Below, one piece after another: positions 53,667-63,121 of a stretch of 64,000 nucleotides of DNA. The position numbers were made by a program, and so were the translations under genes. Numbering within the stretch: position 1 is the stretch's first letter; every line of letters starts with the position of its first letter. The stretch is from Hymenobacter sp. YC55 (GTDB taxonomy: Bacteria > Bacteroidota > Bacteroidia > Cytophagales > Hymenobacteraceae). A model generated the notes under the pieces. That model was not told where the DNA came from, did not search any database, and saw only the letters and a program-made list of their open reading frames with translations. The DNA is taken from positions 248,001 through 312,000 of the forward strand of contig NZ_JARNTX010000003.1 of assembly GCF_029433095.1 (NCBI RefSeq), given 5' to 3'.

Positions 53667-54494
53667 TTAGTCGTCTAGCTCCGTGGAGAAGGCCACCGCC
53701 TGTTGGGCGTCCAGCTCAGTTAGGCGCTCCAGCAAGGCCGCCCGGATTTGGGTGTAGGCTCCCCGCCCGAGCGTGAGCCGCCGCGGGGCCGGGCTCTGGT
53801 CCGCGGAAGCCAGCATGGCGTCCACCATTTTCACTGGGTCGCCGGTCACGGCAAAGCTGCCGTCGCTAATGCCGCGTCGTACGTCGCCAGCGGGCGTAGC
53901 CTCGTACTCTGCCATGGGGGTTGCGTGCACCAATCCGCCCCCAAAGTTGGTCCGCGCCGGGCCGGGCTCGACCAGTGTAAACTCGATGCCAAACGGCTTG
54001 ACTTCCTGGGCCACCGCCTCCACAAACCCCTCGATGCCCCACTTGGTAGCGTGGTAATAGCTGAAGTTGGGGTAGGCAATCTGCCCGCCCTCGGAGGAGA
54101 GCTGGAGAATGCGCCCGCCGCCCTGGGCCCGCAAATGAGGCAGCACGGCGCGAATCACTTGAATCGAGCCAGTTAGATTGGTCTCAATTTGCTGCCGAAT
54201 CTGGTCGTCGTCGGCTTCTTCGCCCGCGCCAAACAGGGCGTAAGCGGCGTTGTTGACCACCACGTCGATCCGGTCGAAGTCCGCGAAAGCCTGGTTGATT
54301 ACCCGTCGCACGGCCGCCGTATCGGTTACGTCGAGGGCAGCAATCCAGAGCTGCTCGCCATACTGCGTTTTCAAGTCATCGAGGGCGTCGGGTTTGCGCA
54401 ACGTAGCGGCTACCCGCTCGCCGCGAGCTAAGAGCTTTTCGGTCAGCAGGCGGCCGAAGCCGGCTGAAGTCCCGGTGATAAACCATGTTTTCAT
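53667..54494 (-). CDS. SDR family oxidoreductase
   Basis: A 275-residue classical SDR from ATG 54492-54494. Motifs: WFITGTSAGFGRLLTEKLLA, VVVNNAAYALFG (NNAA), ILQLSSEGGQIAYPNFSYYH with YHATK, and VEPGPARTNF. It belongs to the group with a TSAGFG glycine motif, often near AraC or TetR regulators in Bacteroidota. An AraC gene lies 110 bp upstream on the same strand and probably controls it. It is convergent with the TetR-controlled gene. Confidence 0.94.
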   Translation of the reverse strand: MKTWFITGTSAGFGRLLTEKLLARGERVAATLRKPDALDDLKTQYGEQLWIAALDVTDTAAVRRVINQAFADFDRIDVVVNNAAYALFGAGEEADDDQIRQQIETNLTGSIQVIRAVLPHLRAQGGGRILQLSSEGGQIAYPNFSYYHATKWGIEGFVEAVAQEVKPFGIEFTLVEPGPARTNFGGGLVHATPMAEYEATPAGDVRRGISDGSFAVTGDPVKMVDAMLASADQSPAPRRLTLGRGAYTQIRAALLERLTELDAQQAVAFSTELDD

Positions 54495-54604
54495 GTAAAG
54501 CAGATGTTGGGCTGTTGGGAAAAGAAGATGTTCCGTTGGTTTTACAAAAGTATCCTGGCCTGCCGCTGGCCGGATAATGTCAATCAAACCAATGCCGACG
54601 CCAA

Positions 54605-55513
54605 TCAAACCTGCCGCAGCGAGGAGGGCGTGCAGCCGGCCACTTTGCGAAACATTTGGGCGAAGTGCGTGGGCTCGTCAAAGCCCATGCAGTAGCTGAT
54701 GCGGCTCACGGGCCAGTCGGTGTGAAGCAGCAACGTGCGGGCCTCCTGCACCAGGCGCTCGGCCAGCAGTTGCGACGTGGGTTTGCCGGTGGCAGCTTTT
54801 AGCACCCGATTAAGATAGTTGACGTGCACGGCCAAGTGGTCGGCAAAGTCGGCCGGGGTGCGCAAGGCCAAGCGCCGGGCCGGGGTGACAATGGGGTACT
54901 GGCGGGCCAGCAGGGCGTGGAACGCAGCCACTAAGCGTTCGGGGCCGCTGGTAGCGGGCAATTCTTCAATAGGAGTTAGTTTCAGCGCCCCGTGGATGCA
55001 CGTCATCAAGTAGTGATACAGCAGCTCGTCTTTTGCGGAGTAGTCGGAGTCTTGTTCGGCCAGCATTTGCTCGAACAAGCGCGCAAAGTCGGCGTGTTGC
55101 GCGGCCGTAAGGCGGAAAAAGCTGGGCTGGTCGGGCCTGAAAACGGGCCAATCAGCTGGCCGCACAAGCGTGAGAGTGGGCACGAAGGCTTCGGTAAAAA
55201 CGCAGCAGTAGCCCTGGCAGGTGGCTCCTTCGGGCAGTTCCCAGGCGTAAGGAATTTGCGTGTTGGTAAACACCAGCGCGGGTTCGTTGGGGGCTAGCCC
55301 CAGGCGCTGGTGGGCGTAGTGGTAGGTGGAGGGCCCAGTACTGAGCGTGATTTTGAAAAAGTCTTTGCGGCTATAAACGCCCATTAACTCGAAATCGGCG
55401 AGGAAGTCTTCCAACCGCCACGCCCGAAAGTGTCCGCCCTTCAACCAATCTGCGCTGGGCGCCTGCAAAACCGAATGGGCATAATAGTCGGCCAACTTCT
55501 GCTGGTGAATCAT
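54605..55513 (-). CDS. AraC-family transcriptional regulator
   Basis: A 302-residue regulator. Sensor part to about 180 (YSRKDFFKITLSTGPSTYHY), AraC domain at the end (ADFADHLAVHVNYLNRVLKA; WPVSRISYCMGFDEPTHFAQ; MFRKVAGCTPSSLRQV). It is a paralogue of the AraC gene at 2-907. It likely regulates the SDR directly downstream. Confidence 0.93.
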   Translation of the reverse strand: MIHQQKLADYYAHSVLQAPSADWLKGGHFRAWRLEDFLADFELMGVYSRKDFFKITLSTGPSTYHYAHQRLGLAPNEPALVFTNTQIPYAWELPEGATCQGYCCVFTEAFVPTLTLVRPADWPVFRPDQPSFFRLTAAQHADFARLFEQMLAEQDSDYSAKDELLYHYLMTCIHGALKLTPIEELPATSGPERLVAAFHALLARQYPIVTPARRLALRTPADFADHLAVHVNYLNRVLKAATGKPTSQLLAERLVQEARTLLLHTDWPVSRISYCMGFDEPTHFAQMFRKVAGCTPSSLRQV

Positions 55514-55737
55514 CCGTAATGGCTTCTTGACTTAGGTGCAACTAAGTGGTTGTGATACAAACTACTGCTGGTTGTACGAAAGAGTTGGCGCTTCAGCACA
55601 GCTAGCGCAGCCTGGCGGTAGTTAATTTCCTAGTGGCTGCCACCGAGTTTGTCGGGTGTAAAAGCCAATGCCGCTATGCCGCCCATTGAAGCGCCACGCA
55701 GCCGAGGGGGCGGCTCGCCGTGTAGCCGGGGTATGCG

Positions 55738-56328
55738 CTACCCGTCCGATGCCGAAGAGGAAGCTTGGGCCCCGGCGTAAAGCCAGCTGTTAAACACCTT
55801 CGTCAACAACGGCATAATTAGCCACGTCATCAGCCCCATCACCGAACTTGTGACAACCAGATTGCCGAGCCACGGTGGCCAGGCCCCAATTAGCGGTTCG
55901 AGTAGCTTTGGCACCACCATAATCAGCGGATAAATACCGAGCAGGGTAACCAGGGCAATTTTCCATTTAGGTGGGCCCGATTTTTTTACGCGGGCCGGAT
56001 CAACAAACCAGCCTTCGAAACCGCTGATGCGTTCTACCCGCGCCGCGCCCACCGTCAGCGCGTCACTCCGGGCTTTCCAGGCCCGACAGAGGGCCGAGGT
56101 TTGCCACGCTCGCAACTGCTCGGGGGTAGCAAATTGCAGCACCAGTTGCCACTCCCCATTCGTCGAGTCTGGCGCGGGCCGCAATAGATTGCCGCCCGTA
56201 AAGCCCGAAAAAGTGCTGGCAGCCAGCAGAGTGCCCTGGGCAACTTCTATTAAGGCTTGCTCGGCACCCGGTTTAACGTGCCACTTTACCTCGGCGGCGG
56301 CTTGCGACGATACTAGTGGAGAGGTCAT
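55738..56328 (-). CDS. Antibiotic-biosynthesis-monooxygenase-like membrane protein
   Basis: A 196-residue protein from ATG 56326-56328. Residues 10-110 are a ferredoxin-like ABM domain (AAEVKWHVKPGAEQALIEVA; WQLVLQFATPEQLRAWQTSA; RISGFEGWFVDP). Residues 118-185 contain two membrane helices (WKIALVTLLGIYPLIMVVPK; GNLVVTSSVMGLMTWLIMPL). This fusion of ABM and two helices is common in bacteria without known function. An alternative ATG 20 codons upstream gives a start unlike the family. Confidence 0.88.
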   Translation of the reverse strand: MTSPLVSSQAAAEVKWHVKPGAEQALIEVAQGTLLAASTFSGFTGGNLLRPAPDSTNGEWQLVLQFATPEQLRAWQTSALCRAWKARSDALTVGAARVERISGFEGWFVDPARVKKSGPPKWKIALVTLLGIYPLIMVVPKLLEPLIGAWPPWLGNLVVTSSVMGLMTWLIMPLLTKVFNSWLYAGAQASSSASDG

Positions 56329-56395
56329 ACGCTTTTCTAAGTACGCGGTAAGCTGATACACTAGGTCGCCAACACAGCCCGAGGGCATTGACCGG

Positions 56396-57094
56396 TTAAT
56401 ATGCTTGCCTAGGTTGGTGGTTGTGATTTAGTGAAAAGGTGGCGGTGAGCAGGACGGTATGTTGCCAGCGCACGCGCCGCGGTTCATAGCCCGCCCACCA
56501 GTTCCAGTACAGCGCCTGCGCCGTAATGCCCGCCCTCGGGGCAAGCTGCACGCCGACCTGGGAGCGGACCTCGTGCAGCCAGCTGCTGGTGCGGTACACA
56601 AAGGGCTCGGTGTTGAGCACCAAACTCAGGCGAGAACTGAGCGGGGGCACGATGCCCGCCAAGGTGCGCACCCGGTAGATAGGCTCCCGTTGCTGGTTTT
56701 CATAGCGCGTCGGCGTAAACCAGAGACGGTCCAAAGAAAGCTGCCAGCGGGGGTGCAGGCGGCGAGTGGTCAGCTCCTGGCTTACTTGAAACTGCGCAAG
56801 CTGCGCGGTGCCCTGCCGGTCGGCGGCCCCCACCACGTACACTAAAAACAGGGTCAGCTGCTGCCGGGGGAAAGCATAACTGACCCGGCCCAGGCCCACC
56901 CGCAAAAATGTGCGCGTCAGGTTTTGGTAAGCTACGTAGTTAGGCACCGCCTCCAGCGCCCAGCGGCTGCTATCCGGCTGCCATTTCACGCTCACCCAAT
57001 TCCAGCTTACTAAGTCTGAATGCTGTTGAGCCCGGCCAGTCCTTGGCAGGAGCGTTAAGCTAAACAAGCTGCTCGTAAGCAAGAAGCGGCGCAT
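56396..57094 (-). CDS. DUF2490 family outer-membrane beta-barrel-like protein
   Basis: A 232-residue exported protein with a signal peptide (MRRFLLTSSLFSLTLLPRTG, cleaved near RAQQ). The rest alternates in strands rich in Trp, Tyr and Arg (RWALEAVPNYVAYQNLTRTF; RYENQQREPIYRVRTLAGIV) typical of DUF2490, a small outer-membrane barrel of unknown function. It lies 67 bp upstream of the ABM gene on the same strand. Confidence 0.9.
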   Translation of the reverse strand: MRRFLLTSSLFSLTLLPRTGRAQQHSDLVSWNWVSVKWQPDSSRWALEAVPNYVAYQNLTRTFLRVGLGRVSYAFPRQQLTLFLVYVVGAADRQGTAQLAQFQVSQELTTRRLHPRWQLSLDRLWFTPTRYENQQREPIYRVRTLAGIVPPLSSRLSLVLNTEPFVYRTSSWLHEVRSQVGVQLAPRAGITAQALYWNWWAGYEPRRVRWQHTVLLTATFSLNHNHQPRQAY

Positions 57095-57250
57095 ATGGCG
57101 TTAGCTGGCGAATACTTGGAAGGAACTGAGTTAAACCTACCGGCAACCTGCATGGTGCTGGCATCGGGCCAGCGCATAGGGTTGCCCGGCCGCACGGGTT
57201 ATAGGCGACAAACCGGCGCCGCAGGTCCAGGTCCGTTAAGAGCAGAGAGA

Positions 57251-59608
57251 CTAGGGGTTGCTTGCAGGCGCCGCCGACTGTGGTAGCGGGGTGCCGAGCA
57301 GCTTGTCGAGCGTGATGGGTAGGGAGGTAATGCGCTGGCCGGTGGCGTGGAAAATGGCATTGGCGATGGCCGCTGCCACGCCCGTTATGCCCAGTTCGCC
57401 CAGGCCCTTCACCCCCAGGGGGTGGCCGCGGCTGTCGTCTTCTTCTATCAGGATTATGTCGATATCGGCCACGTCGGCGTTGGTGGGCACTAGGGCCTCG
57501 CCCAGGCTGTCGTTGAGCCAGTGGCCGGTGCGTTCGTCCATCGCCGTTTGCTCCAGGAGCGCCTGACCCAGGCCCCACACCATACTGCCCATCAGCTGGC
57601 TGCGCACCAGCAAGGGGTTAAGGATGCGCCCGCCGGCAAAGGCACCAACCAAGCGTTCCACCTGCACGTGCAGGGTATCGGGGTCGACGCTTACCACGGC
57701 AAATTCGGCCCCGAACGCCTCCCGGCCGTAGCGGCTGTGGCCCATGGTGCGCCCGGTAGTCGCTTCTTCCGTAATTGGCGATTCGGGCTGGCGGGCCATG
57801 GCGGCGGCCACCGTTTCGCTGGCGCCCCCCGGCCCCATAATACGGCCGTTTTCTACGCGTAGGGTTGCCGGGGCCAGGTTATAAAGTGGGGAGGCTTGGT
57901 CGGCTACTACGCGCTTGAGTAGCGTTTTCAGCACTTGCTGGGCGGCTTCCTGAATGGCTGCCCCCCCGCTGAGGGTGGTCATCGAGCCCACGGTCATGCC
58001 GCCGTAGGGCAGGCGAGTGTCGCCCCACTCCAGGCGCACCTGTTCCAGGGGCAGCCCCAGGGTTTCGGCCGCCAGCTGGGTGAAGGTCGTAATCATGCCT
58101 TGGCCGATTTCGTGGTTGGCCGTCTGCACCACCGCCCGGCCGTCAGCTCCGAGCACGATGCGGGCGCGGGCGGGTAGCTGAAGGGTGGGGTAGATGGCCG
58201 TGGCCATGCCGTAGCCGAGTAGCCGGCCGTTTTCGCCGCGCATGCTGCCAACCTGCGGGTTGCGCTGGTGCCACCCCACGCGCTCGGCTCCCTGGGCGTA
58301 GCACTCCCGGAGCGCTTTACTCGACCATTCTTTGCCGGTGTCCGGCTCGGTGTCGGCGTAGTTGCGCAGGCGGATTTCCAACGGGTCGAGGCCTACCTGG
58401 TAGGCCAAGGTATCGAGCGCGCTTTCGAGGGCAAACTGCCCGTTGGGCGCGCCGGGGCCGCGCATCCAGCCGGGAGCATTGGTGTCGAGCGCCGCAGCTT
58501 GCACGTGCAGACCCAGGTTGGGCGTAGCGTATACCTTGGTGGTTGCTTCGCCGATGGGCGCCACAAACTGCCCGGCCGTGCCCTTTGCTAGCAGCGCGTC
58601 GTGCAGCACGGCTTGCAGGCGGCCCTCGGCATCGGCCCCCAGCCGGATGCGCTGGTGCATCTCGCCCCGAAAAGGCATCATAGAAAACGTCTGGGCGCGG
58701 TCGAGCACCAGCTTCACCGGCCGACCGGTGAGCTTGGCAGCCATGGGAGCCAGCAGCAGGTGCACATTGGCGTTCTTGCTGCCGAAGGCCCCGCCCGTCA
58801 TCGTCGACACGACCCGCACTTTGTGGTGAAACTCGATGCCGCCCAGCACCTGCGCCACAATGTTGGGCAGTCGTTCCTTCAGCCCGAAGCCGAAGGCCTC
58901 GCCGAGAATCACGGCGTCGCCATAACTGAATTGAGTGGGCAGGTGCACGGTGAGGCCTCCGTCTGCCTCCCAGGCCGCTACAATGGCGCCCGGCTCCATG
59001 GCATTGTGGTGGTGGGGGGCCGTGTCAAACGTCAGGTCTACTTGGTGCGGCGCGGCGGCAAACGCCTTGTCGGGGTGACCAACCTGCACTTGGCCGGGGT
59101 CGCCGGCCCCGACTTTCTTCACGTCTTGGGAGCGGCTGCGGCCTTGCGCTAGCGTAAAGGCGGCGTCCGGGGCCGGCGCGGAATACGTGACGTGCACCAG
59201 CGCGGCCGCGTCGCGGGCCGCGGCCAGCGTATCGGCCACCACTACGGCCACCGCCTGTCCGTAGTAGTGCAGCTTGTCGTCCTGCAACGGCAGTAAGTCG
59301 CCAATTTCCGCCCCGTTGGTGGCTAGTACCGCGTGCAGGCGGGGCGCATTTTCATGGGTCAGGACGAGGCGCACGCCGGGCACCTTGTTTGCCGCGCTGG
59401 CGTCGATGGTCAGAATGCGCCCCGTGGCTTGGGTGCTCGTCACGACCACGGCCGCGTCGAGCACCCCACCCGTTAGGTGGGAAGTGAAATCGCCGGCGTA
59501 CTGGGCGCGCCCAGTGAGCTTGTCGCGGCCTTCTAGGCGGCGCGGGCTGCCGGGGGCCGGGACTGGGGGCAACTCAAGGCTGGCGGGCACGGGGGAGTTA
59601 GATACCAT
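57251..59608 (-). CDS. Xanthine dehydrogenase family molybdopterin subunit (PaoC-like)
   Basis: A 785-residue catalytic subunit of a periplasmic-type aldehyde oxidoreductase. It shows the family's start RRLEGRDKLTGRAQYAGDF, MTGGAFGSKNANVHLLLAPM, GPGAPNGQFALESALDTLAY, NHEIGQGMITTFTQLAAETL and, near the end, GVKGLGELGITGVAAAIANA, which carries the catalytic Glu. It oxidises aldehydes or aromatic heterocycles with the molybdenum cytosine dinucleotide cofactor in the PaoABC group. No export signal is evident. Last of a three-gene operon, starting 13 bp after the FAD subunit stop. Confidence 0.95.
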   Translation of the reverse strand: MVSNSPVPASLELPPVPAPGSPRRLEGRDKLTGRAQYAGDFTSHLTGGVLDAAVVVTSTQATGRILTIDASAANKVPGVRLVLTHENAPRLHAVLATNGAEIGDLLPLQDDKLHYYGQAVAVVVADTLAAARDAAALVHVTYSAPAPDAAFTLAQGRSRSQDVKKVGAGDPGQVQVGHPDKAFAAAPHQVDLTFDTAPHHHNAMEPGAIVAAWEADGGLTVHLPTQFSYGDAVILGEAFGFGLKERLPNIVAQVLGGIEFHHKVRVVSTMTGGAFGSKNANVHLLLAPMAAKLTGRPVKLVLDRAQTFSMMPFRGEMHQRIRLGADAEGRLQAVLHDALLAKGTAGQFVAPIGEATTKVYATPNLGLHVQAAALDTNAPGWMRGPGAPNGQFALESALDTLAYQVGLDPLEIRLRNYADTEPDTGKEWSSKALRECYAQGAERVGWHQRNPQVGSMRGENGRLLGYGMATAIYPTLQLPARARIVLGADGRAVVQTANHEIGQGMITTFTQLAAETLGLPLEQVRLEWGDTRLPYGGMTVGSMTTLSGGAAIQEAAQQVLKTLLKRVVADQASPLYNLAPATLRVENGRIMGPGGASETVAAAMARQPESPITEEATTGRTMGHSRYGREAFGAEFAVVSVDPDTLHVQVERLVGAFAGGRILNPLLVRSQLMGSMVWGLGQALLEQTAMDERTGHWLNDSLGEALVPTNADVADIDIILIEEDDSRGHPLGVKGLGELGITGVAAAIANAIFHATGQRITSLPITLDKLLGTPLPQSAAPASNP

Positions 59609-59621
59609 GGAAGAGAAGAGC

Positions 59622-60638
59622 TTAGCGGATGTGTTTGTCGGATTGCGACTGCGGAGTGCCCGCGGCGGCCTGTTGGCAGGCCCGCACGATGGCGCGGCGG
59701 GCCAACGCCAGCTTGAAATTGTTTTCGCCCTGCCCTACGGCCCCGGCCAGCAACTCATCGGCCGCCGCGCCGAATACTTCGGCAGTAGGCAGCTGACCCG
59801 CCAGCACGGCCTCGGCCCTAGGTTCGCGCCAGGGCTTGTGCGCCACGCCCCCTAGCGCCACGCGGGCCTCCTGTATGTGCCCGGCTTTGTCTAAGCGCAT
59901 ACCTACCGCCACCGAGACCAGCGCGAAGGCGTAGGAGAGCCGGTCGCGGATTTTGAGGTAGGTGTAGTGTTGCCCGAAGTGGGCCGGAGGTAGGTCGATG
60001 GCCGTTACCAACTCGCCGGGTAATAGGTTGTTGTCGCGCCACGGCTCGGCGCCGGGCAAGCGGTGATACTCGGCCATGGGCACTACCCGCTCACCGGCCG
60101 GCCCTAGCAGGCGCACCTCGGCGTCGAGCACCCGCAGCGCCACGCCCATATCGGAGGGAAAAGTGGCGATGCAGCTCTCACTGGTGCCCAAAATGGCTAG
60201 GCCCCGGTTGTGCCCCCCGATGGCGGCGCAACCGCTGCCGGGCTGGCGTTTGTTGCAGGCGGCGGCCACATCGTAGAAATACGGGCAGCGCGTGCGCTGG
60301 TTGAGGTTGCCGCCGTTGGTGGCGGCGTTGCGCAACTGCGCGCTGGCCCCAGCCAGAATAGCGCTGCTCAGCAGCGGGTAGCGCGTTTGCACCCGTGCAT
60401 CGTACGCCGTGGCAGCATTGGTAACGAGGGCTCCCAGCCGCAGCCCTTGGTCGGGCAGTTCTTCGATGTGTTGATAGGGCAGGCGGTTGATGTCAAGTAG
60501 CGCCGCGGGCTGCTCGACGCGGTATTTTAACAGGTCAACCAAATTAGTGCCGCCGGCCAGAAACTGCACTTGCGGGGCGGCACCAGCCTGCACGGCCTCA
60601 GCGGCCGAGGCTGCACGTAAGTAGCCGAAGTTTCTCAT
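59622..60638 (-). CDS. Xanthine dehydrogenase family FAD-binding subunit M (PaoB-like)
   Basis: A 338-residue FAD subunit from ATG 60636-60638, overlapping the iron-sulfur gene stop by four bases (ATGA type). FAD motif QFLAGGTNLVDLLKYRVEQP and TNGGNLNQRTRCPYF. The insertion with cysteines (RCPYFYDVAAACNKRQPGSG then C) marks the additional [4Fe-4S] cluster known from E. coli PaoB and 4-hydroxybenzoyl-CoA reductase. It passes electrons from the molybdenum subunit and 2Fe-2S subunit to an acceptor. Confidence 0.95.
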   Translation of the reverse strand: MRNFGYLRAASAAEAVQAGAAPQVQFLAGGTNLVDLLKYRVEQPAALLDINRLPYQHIEELPDQGLRLGALVTNAATAYDARVQTRYPLLSSAILAGASAQLRNAATNGGNLNQRTRCPYFYDVAAACNKRQPGSGCAAIGGHNRGLAILGTSESCIATFPSDMGVALRVLDAEVRLLGPAGERVVPMAEYHRLPGAEPWRDNNLLPGELVTAIDLPPAHFGQHYTYLKIRDRLSYAFALVSVAVGMRLDKAGHIQEARVALGGVAHKPWREPRAEAVLAGQLPTAEVFGAAADELLAGAVGQGENNFKLALARRAIVRACQQAAAGTPQSQSDKHIR

Positions 60639-61138
60639 GGGGTGGGCTGCTGGGTGAGGAGGACGGACAGGATAGCATCGGTGATGTGGGGATAAGCGCC
60701 GCAGCGGCACAGGTTGCCACTCATCAATTCGCGCACTTCGTCGCGGGTGCGGGCGTGGCCCTCGTGCAACAGGCCCTGCGCCGAGCACAATTGACCGGGC
60801 GTGCAGTAGCCACACTGGTAAGCATCGTACTCCAGAAAGGCTTGCTGTAAAGGGCTGAGCTCGTCGCCCGTCGCTAGGCCCTCCACCGTGGTAACGGTGG
60901 CCTCGTCGTGGCTCACGGCCAGCGTCAGGCAACTGACGCGCCGCTCGCCGTTGAGCAGCACGGTGCAGGCGCCGCACTGGCCATGGTCGCACCCTTTCTT
61001 GGTACCCATCAGCCCGAGGTGCTCGCGCAGCACGTCGAGCAGGGTGGTGCGCGGCTCGATGGCCAATTGGTGCAGCTGTCCGTTGATAGTTAGATCCACG
61101 GGCACCGGCGCGTTACTGTAAGGGAGAGTTTCAAGCAT
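60635..61138 (-). CDS. 2Fe-2S subunit of aldehyde oxidoreductase (PaoA-like)
   Basis: A 167-residue subunit with two [2Fe-2S] centres: plant-type ferredoxin motif GCDHGQCGACTVLLNGERRV and the second domain with CGYCTPGQLC and NLCRCGAYPHI. The E. coli relative PaoA has an additional N-terminal Tat signal; this one starts directly at MLETLPYSNAPVPVDLTING and seems cytoplasmic. First gene of the operon; the FAD subunit overlaps it. No PaoD/XdhC maturation factor lies nearby in the window. Confidence 0.95.
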   Translation of the reverse strand: MLETLPYSNAPVPVDLTINGQLHQLAIEPRTTLLDVLREHLGLMGTKKGCDHGQCGACTVLLNGERRVSCLTLAVSHDEATVTTVEGLATGDELSPLQQAFLEYDAYQCGYCTPGQLCSAQGLLHEGHARTRDEVRELMSGNLCRCGAYPHITDAILSVLLTQQPTP

Positions 61139-61174
61139 AGACCACTAGGAAAAAAGGTGAGAGAAACCAGCTAA

Positions 61175-61531
61175 CTATTGCCGCGCCAGCGGGTGGCCTA
61201 GGTACAGCACTAGCAGCGCCAGCAACAGAAAGGGCACCTCAGCCCCGGCACCCGGCAGGTTGTGGTGCGCGAGCTGCAAGCTGATAATGAGCAGAATACA
61301 GGCCGCCGAGGTATAGCCGCCCAGCCAGAACGTGGCCGGTAGCAGCGTAAGCGCGGCCCCGAGCAACACGGCGGCGCCAAGCGCTAGTTGCCCCGGCCGG
61401 CTTACGCCTAGCGGTTGCAGCAATTCCACCGCGGCCGAGCGGCCGTGCAGTATGGCCCAGCCCTGCCGGGCACTTAAGGCGGCACTGACTAGCAGCAGCG
61501 CGCCAGCCAATAGTTTTAGATACAGAGGCAT
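61175..61531 (-). CDS. DoxX-like family membrane protein
   Basis: A 118-residue four-helix membrane protein from ATG 61529-61531 (MPLYLKLLAGALLLVSAALS; QLALGAAVLLGAALTLLPAT; YTSAACILLIISLQLAHHNL; FLLLALLVLYLGHPLA). It lies 36 bp before the oxidoreductase operon on the same strand and may supply or accept electrons or quinol, as DoxX-type subunits do in thiosulfate:quinone reductase; this is inference. Confidence 0.8.
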   Translation of the reverse strand: MPLYLKLLAGALLLVSAALSARQGWAILHGRSAAVELLQPLGVSRPGQLALGAAVLLGAALTLLPATFWLGGYTSAACILLIISLQLAHHNLPGAGAEVPFLLLALLVLYLGHPLARQ

Positions 61532-61871
61532 TGGCGACAGAAAAGCAGGAATGCGGTAGAGAAGGCTTCTTGTACTCTGACTAAGGCACACCTTGGCCAC
61601 TTTCCTCACCACAATCGAGTACGGCCAGGGCATAGTTGCCTAGTTCCAGTAGCCTTTTTAGGGCGCAGTGGAGCTTATGCAAAACTCTTTTCGATGAGAC
61701 TGAACACAAGGCAGCGAACCGCTACCCTTTATACTCGCTGGCGTAACCTAGGCATTGGAAGCAAGCCAAAGTACTGGCTATTTAACTGCTTATACCACAG
61801 CTGGTTTAGCGGCTTATTGCGCTTTGCTGTTGCGTTATTGCGCTTCTGCAAGCTGAGCGCTAGCCGGGGCC

Positions 61872-62825
61872 CTATGCCGGGCGTTTGCGGGTAATGTCAA
61901 CCGGTAGCTGGCCCGTGTGGCGGGCGTAGAGCTGCGTGAAATGAGCATGACTACTGTACCCGACAGCGGCGGCTACCTGCTTCACGCTCAAGTCGGAATT
62001 GCGAAGTAGTTCGGTGGCCCGTACCATGCGCTCATTTATTAAAAACTGGCTGGGCGTGAGGCCACTGGTGCGCTTGAAAACGCGGCAAAAGTGGTAAGGA
62101 CTCAGAAACACCAGCGCGGCTAATTCCTCTAGGCGAACCACGTCCCCGAGATGCGCCTGCACGTAGTCGCGCACCCGCTGTAGCTGAGCGGCCGTGAGCT
62201 TGCCCCGGCGGTCGGGCAGCTCATGCGAAAAGGCGCAGTGGCGACGCAGCAGCTGCGCGGCTAGGAGCTGCGTGGCGCTTTCCACAAACAAGCGGTCCAG
62301 CCCAGGAGCAGTAGCAACTTCTTGCGCCAGCGTATAACTGAGGTGGTAGAGCAGTCCGTCGGGAATGTTGCAGCCCTCCGCCAACTCCACCCGGGAGGGG
62401 TCGAGGCCAGCCGTCTCGGCCGTTCGGGCGAGCAATGTTGGCGGCAGATACAGATGGGCAGTGCGAATGGGGTCGGCGGTGAGGGTCGACCAGTGCATTT
62501 CGTACGGCTGGTGGTGCGGGGTGGTGAGCTTTACGGTGCCGGGTCGCGAGGTATAGGTTAGCGTCCGGCCCTGGCTACGCACCTGCATCCGGGTGGAACC
62601 CGAGAGCAGCAGCATCAGGCGCAACTGGCTAGGCGGCAGCAGGTTCGAGGGCTCGATGTAGGCCGGTTCGGCAAACAGCTGTACGGCTAGTTGGGGCCAG
62701 CGCTGCTCGTGCAGTAAGCTGGTTTGTCGAGGACTGGTTTCAGCGGTAGCATGGTGGGCTTGACGGTGCGACTTGGCCGCTTGGTCGTCGTAGCGAAGCG
62801 TGTTGGCATTGCCCGAGAAAGTCAT
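61872..62825 (-). CDS. AraC-family transcriptional regulator
   Basis: A 317-residue regulator from ATG 62823-62825. The sensor domain runs to about 205; the AraC domain is at the end (VRLEELAALVFLSPYHFCRV; FKRTSGLTPSQFLINERMVR; SVKQVAAAVGYSSHAHFTQL). It belongs to the group often called AraC-type with 'HFCRVFKR'. It is 340 bp upstream of the DoxX/oxidoreductase genes and may control them. Confidence 0.93.
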   Translation of the reverse strand: MTFSGNANTLRYDDQAAKSHRQAHHATAETSPRQTSLLHEQRWPQLAVQLFAEPAYIEPSNLLPPSQLRLMLLLSGSTRMQVRSQGRTLTYTSRPGTVKLTTPHHQPYEMHWSTLTADPIRTAHLYLPPTLLARTAETAGLDPSRVELAEGCNIPDGLLYHLSYTLAQEVATAPGLDRLFVESATQLLAAQLLRRHCAFSHELPDRRGKLTAAQLQRVRDYVQAHLGDVVRLEELAALVFLSPYHFCRVFKRTSGLTPSQFLINERMVRATELLRNSDLSVKQVAAAVGYSSHAHFTQLYARHTGQLPVDITRKRPA

Positions 62826-63121
62826 AATACGCTGAATTGCAAAATTTTGTAGTAAGGTTGGGGCTTGCTGGGCAGTGGCCGCTTGTTCTCGCAAGAGTAT
62901 TCTTCGTTAGCGGGTCTGCTACCCGCAGGTGGTGCGCGTTACAACGAGCAGTATACCAATCGTTTTTCTTAAGCCACGGGATGCGGGCTTCCATATGGCT
63001 AGCAACTTCGGCTTTAAAGTAAAGGTTTAGGCTGAATGGGACCGGCAGACGGCGGCAGACGAAAGGTACAAGGGAGCCGGGCAAGGCAGAAAAAACCTCA
63101 GCTAGTGCTTGGGTTTGCTTG

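Noticed and set aside
57060..57578. A 172-codon minus-strand frame across the 3' end of the molybdopterin subunit gene
   Set aside because: Arg/Pro/Gly-rich shadow in another frame of a well-supported gene.
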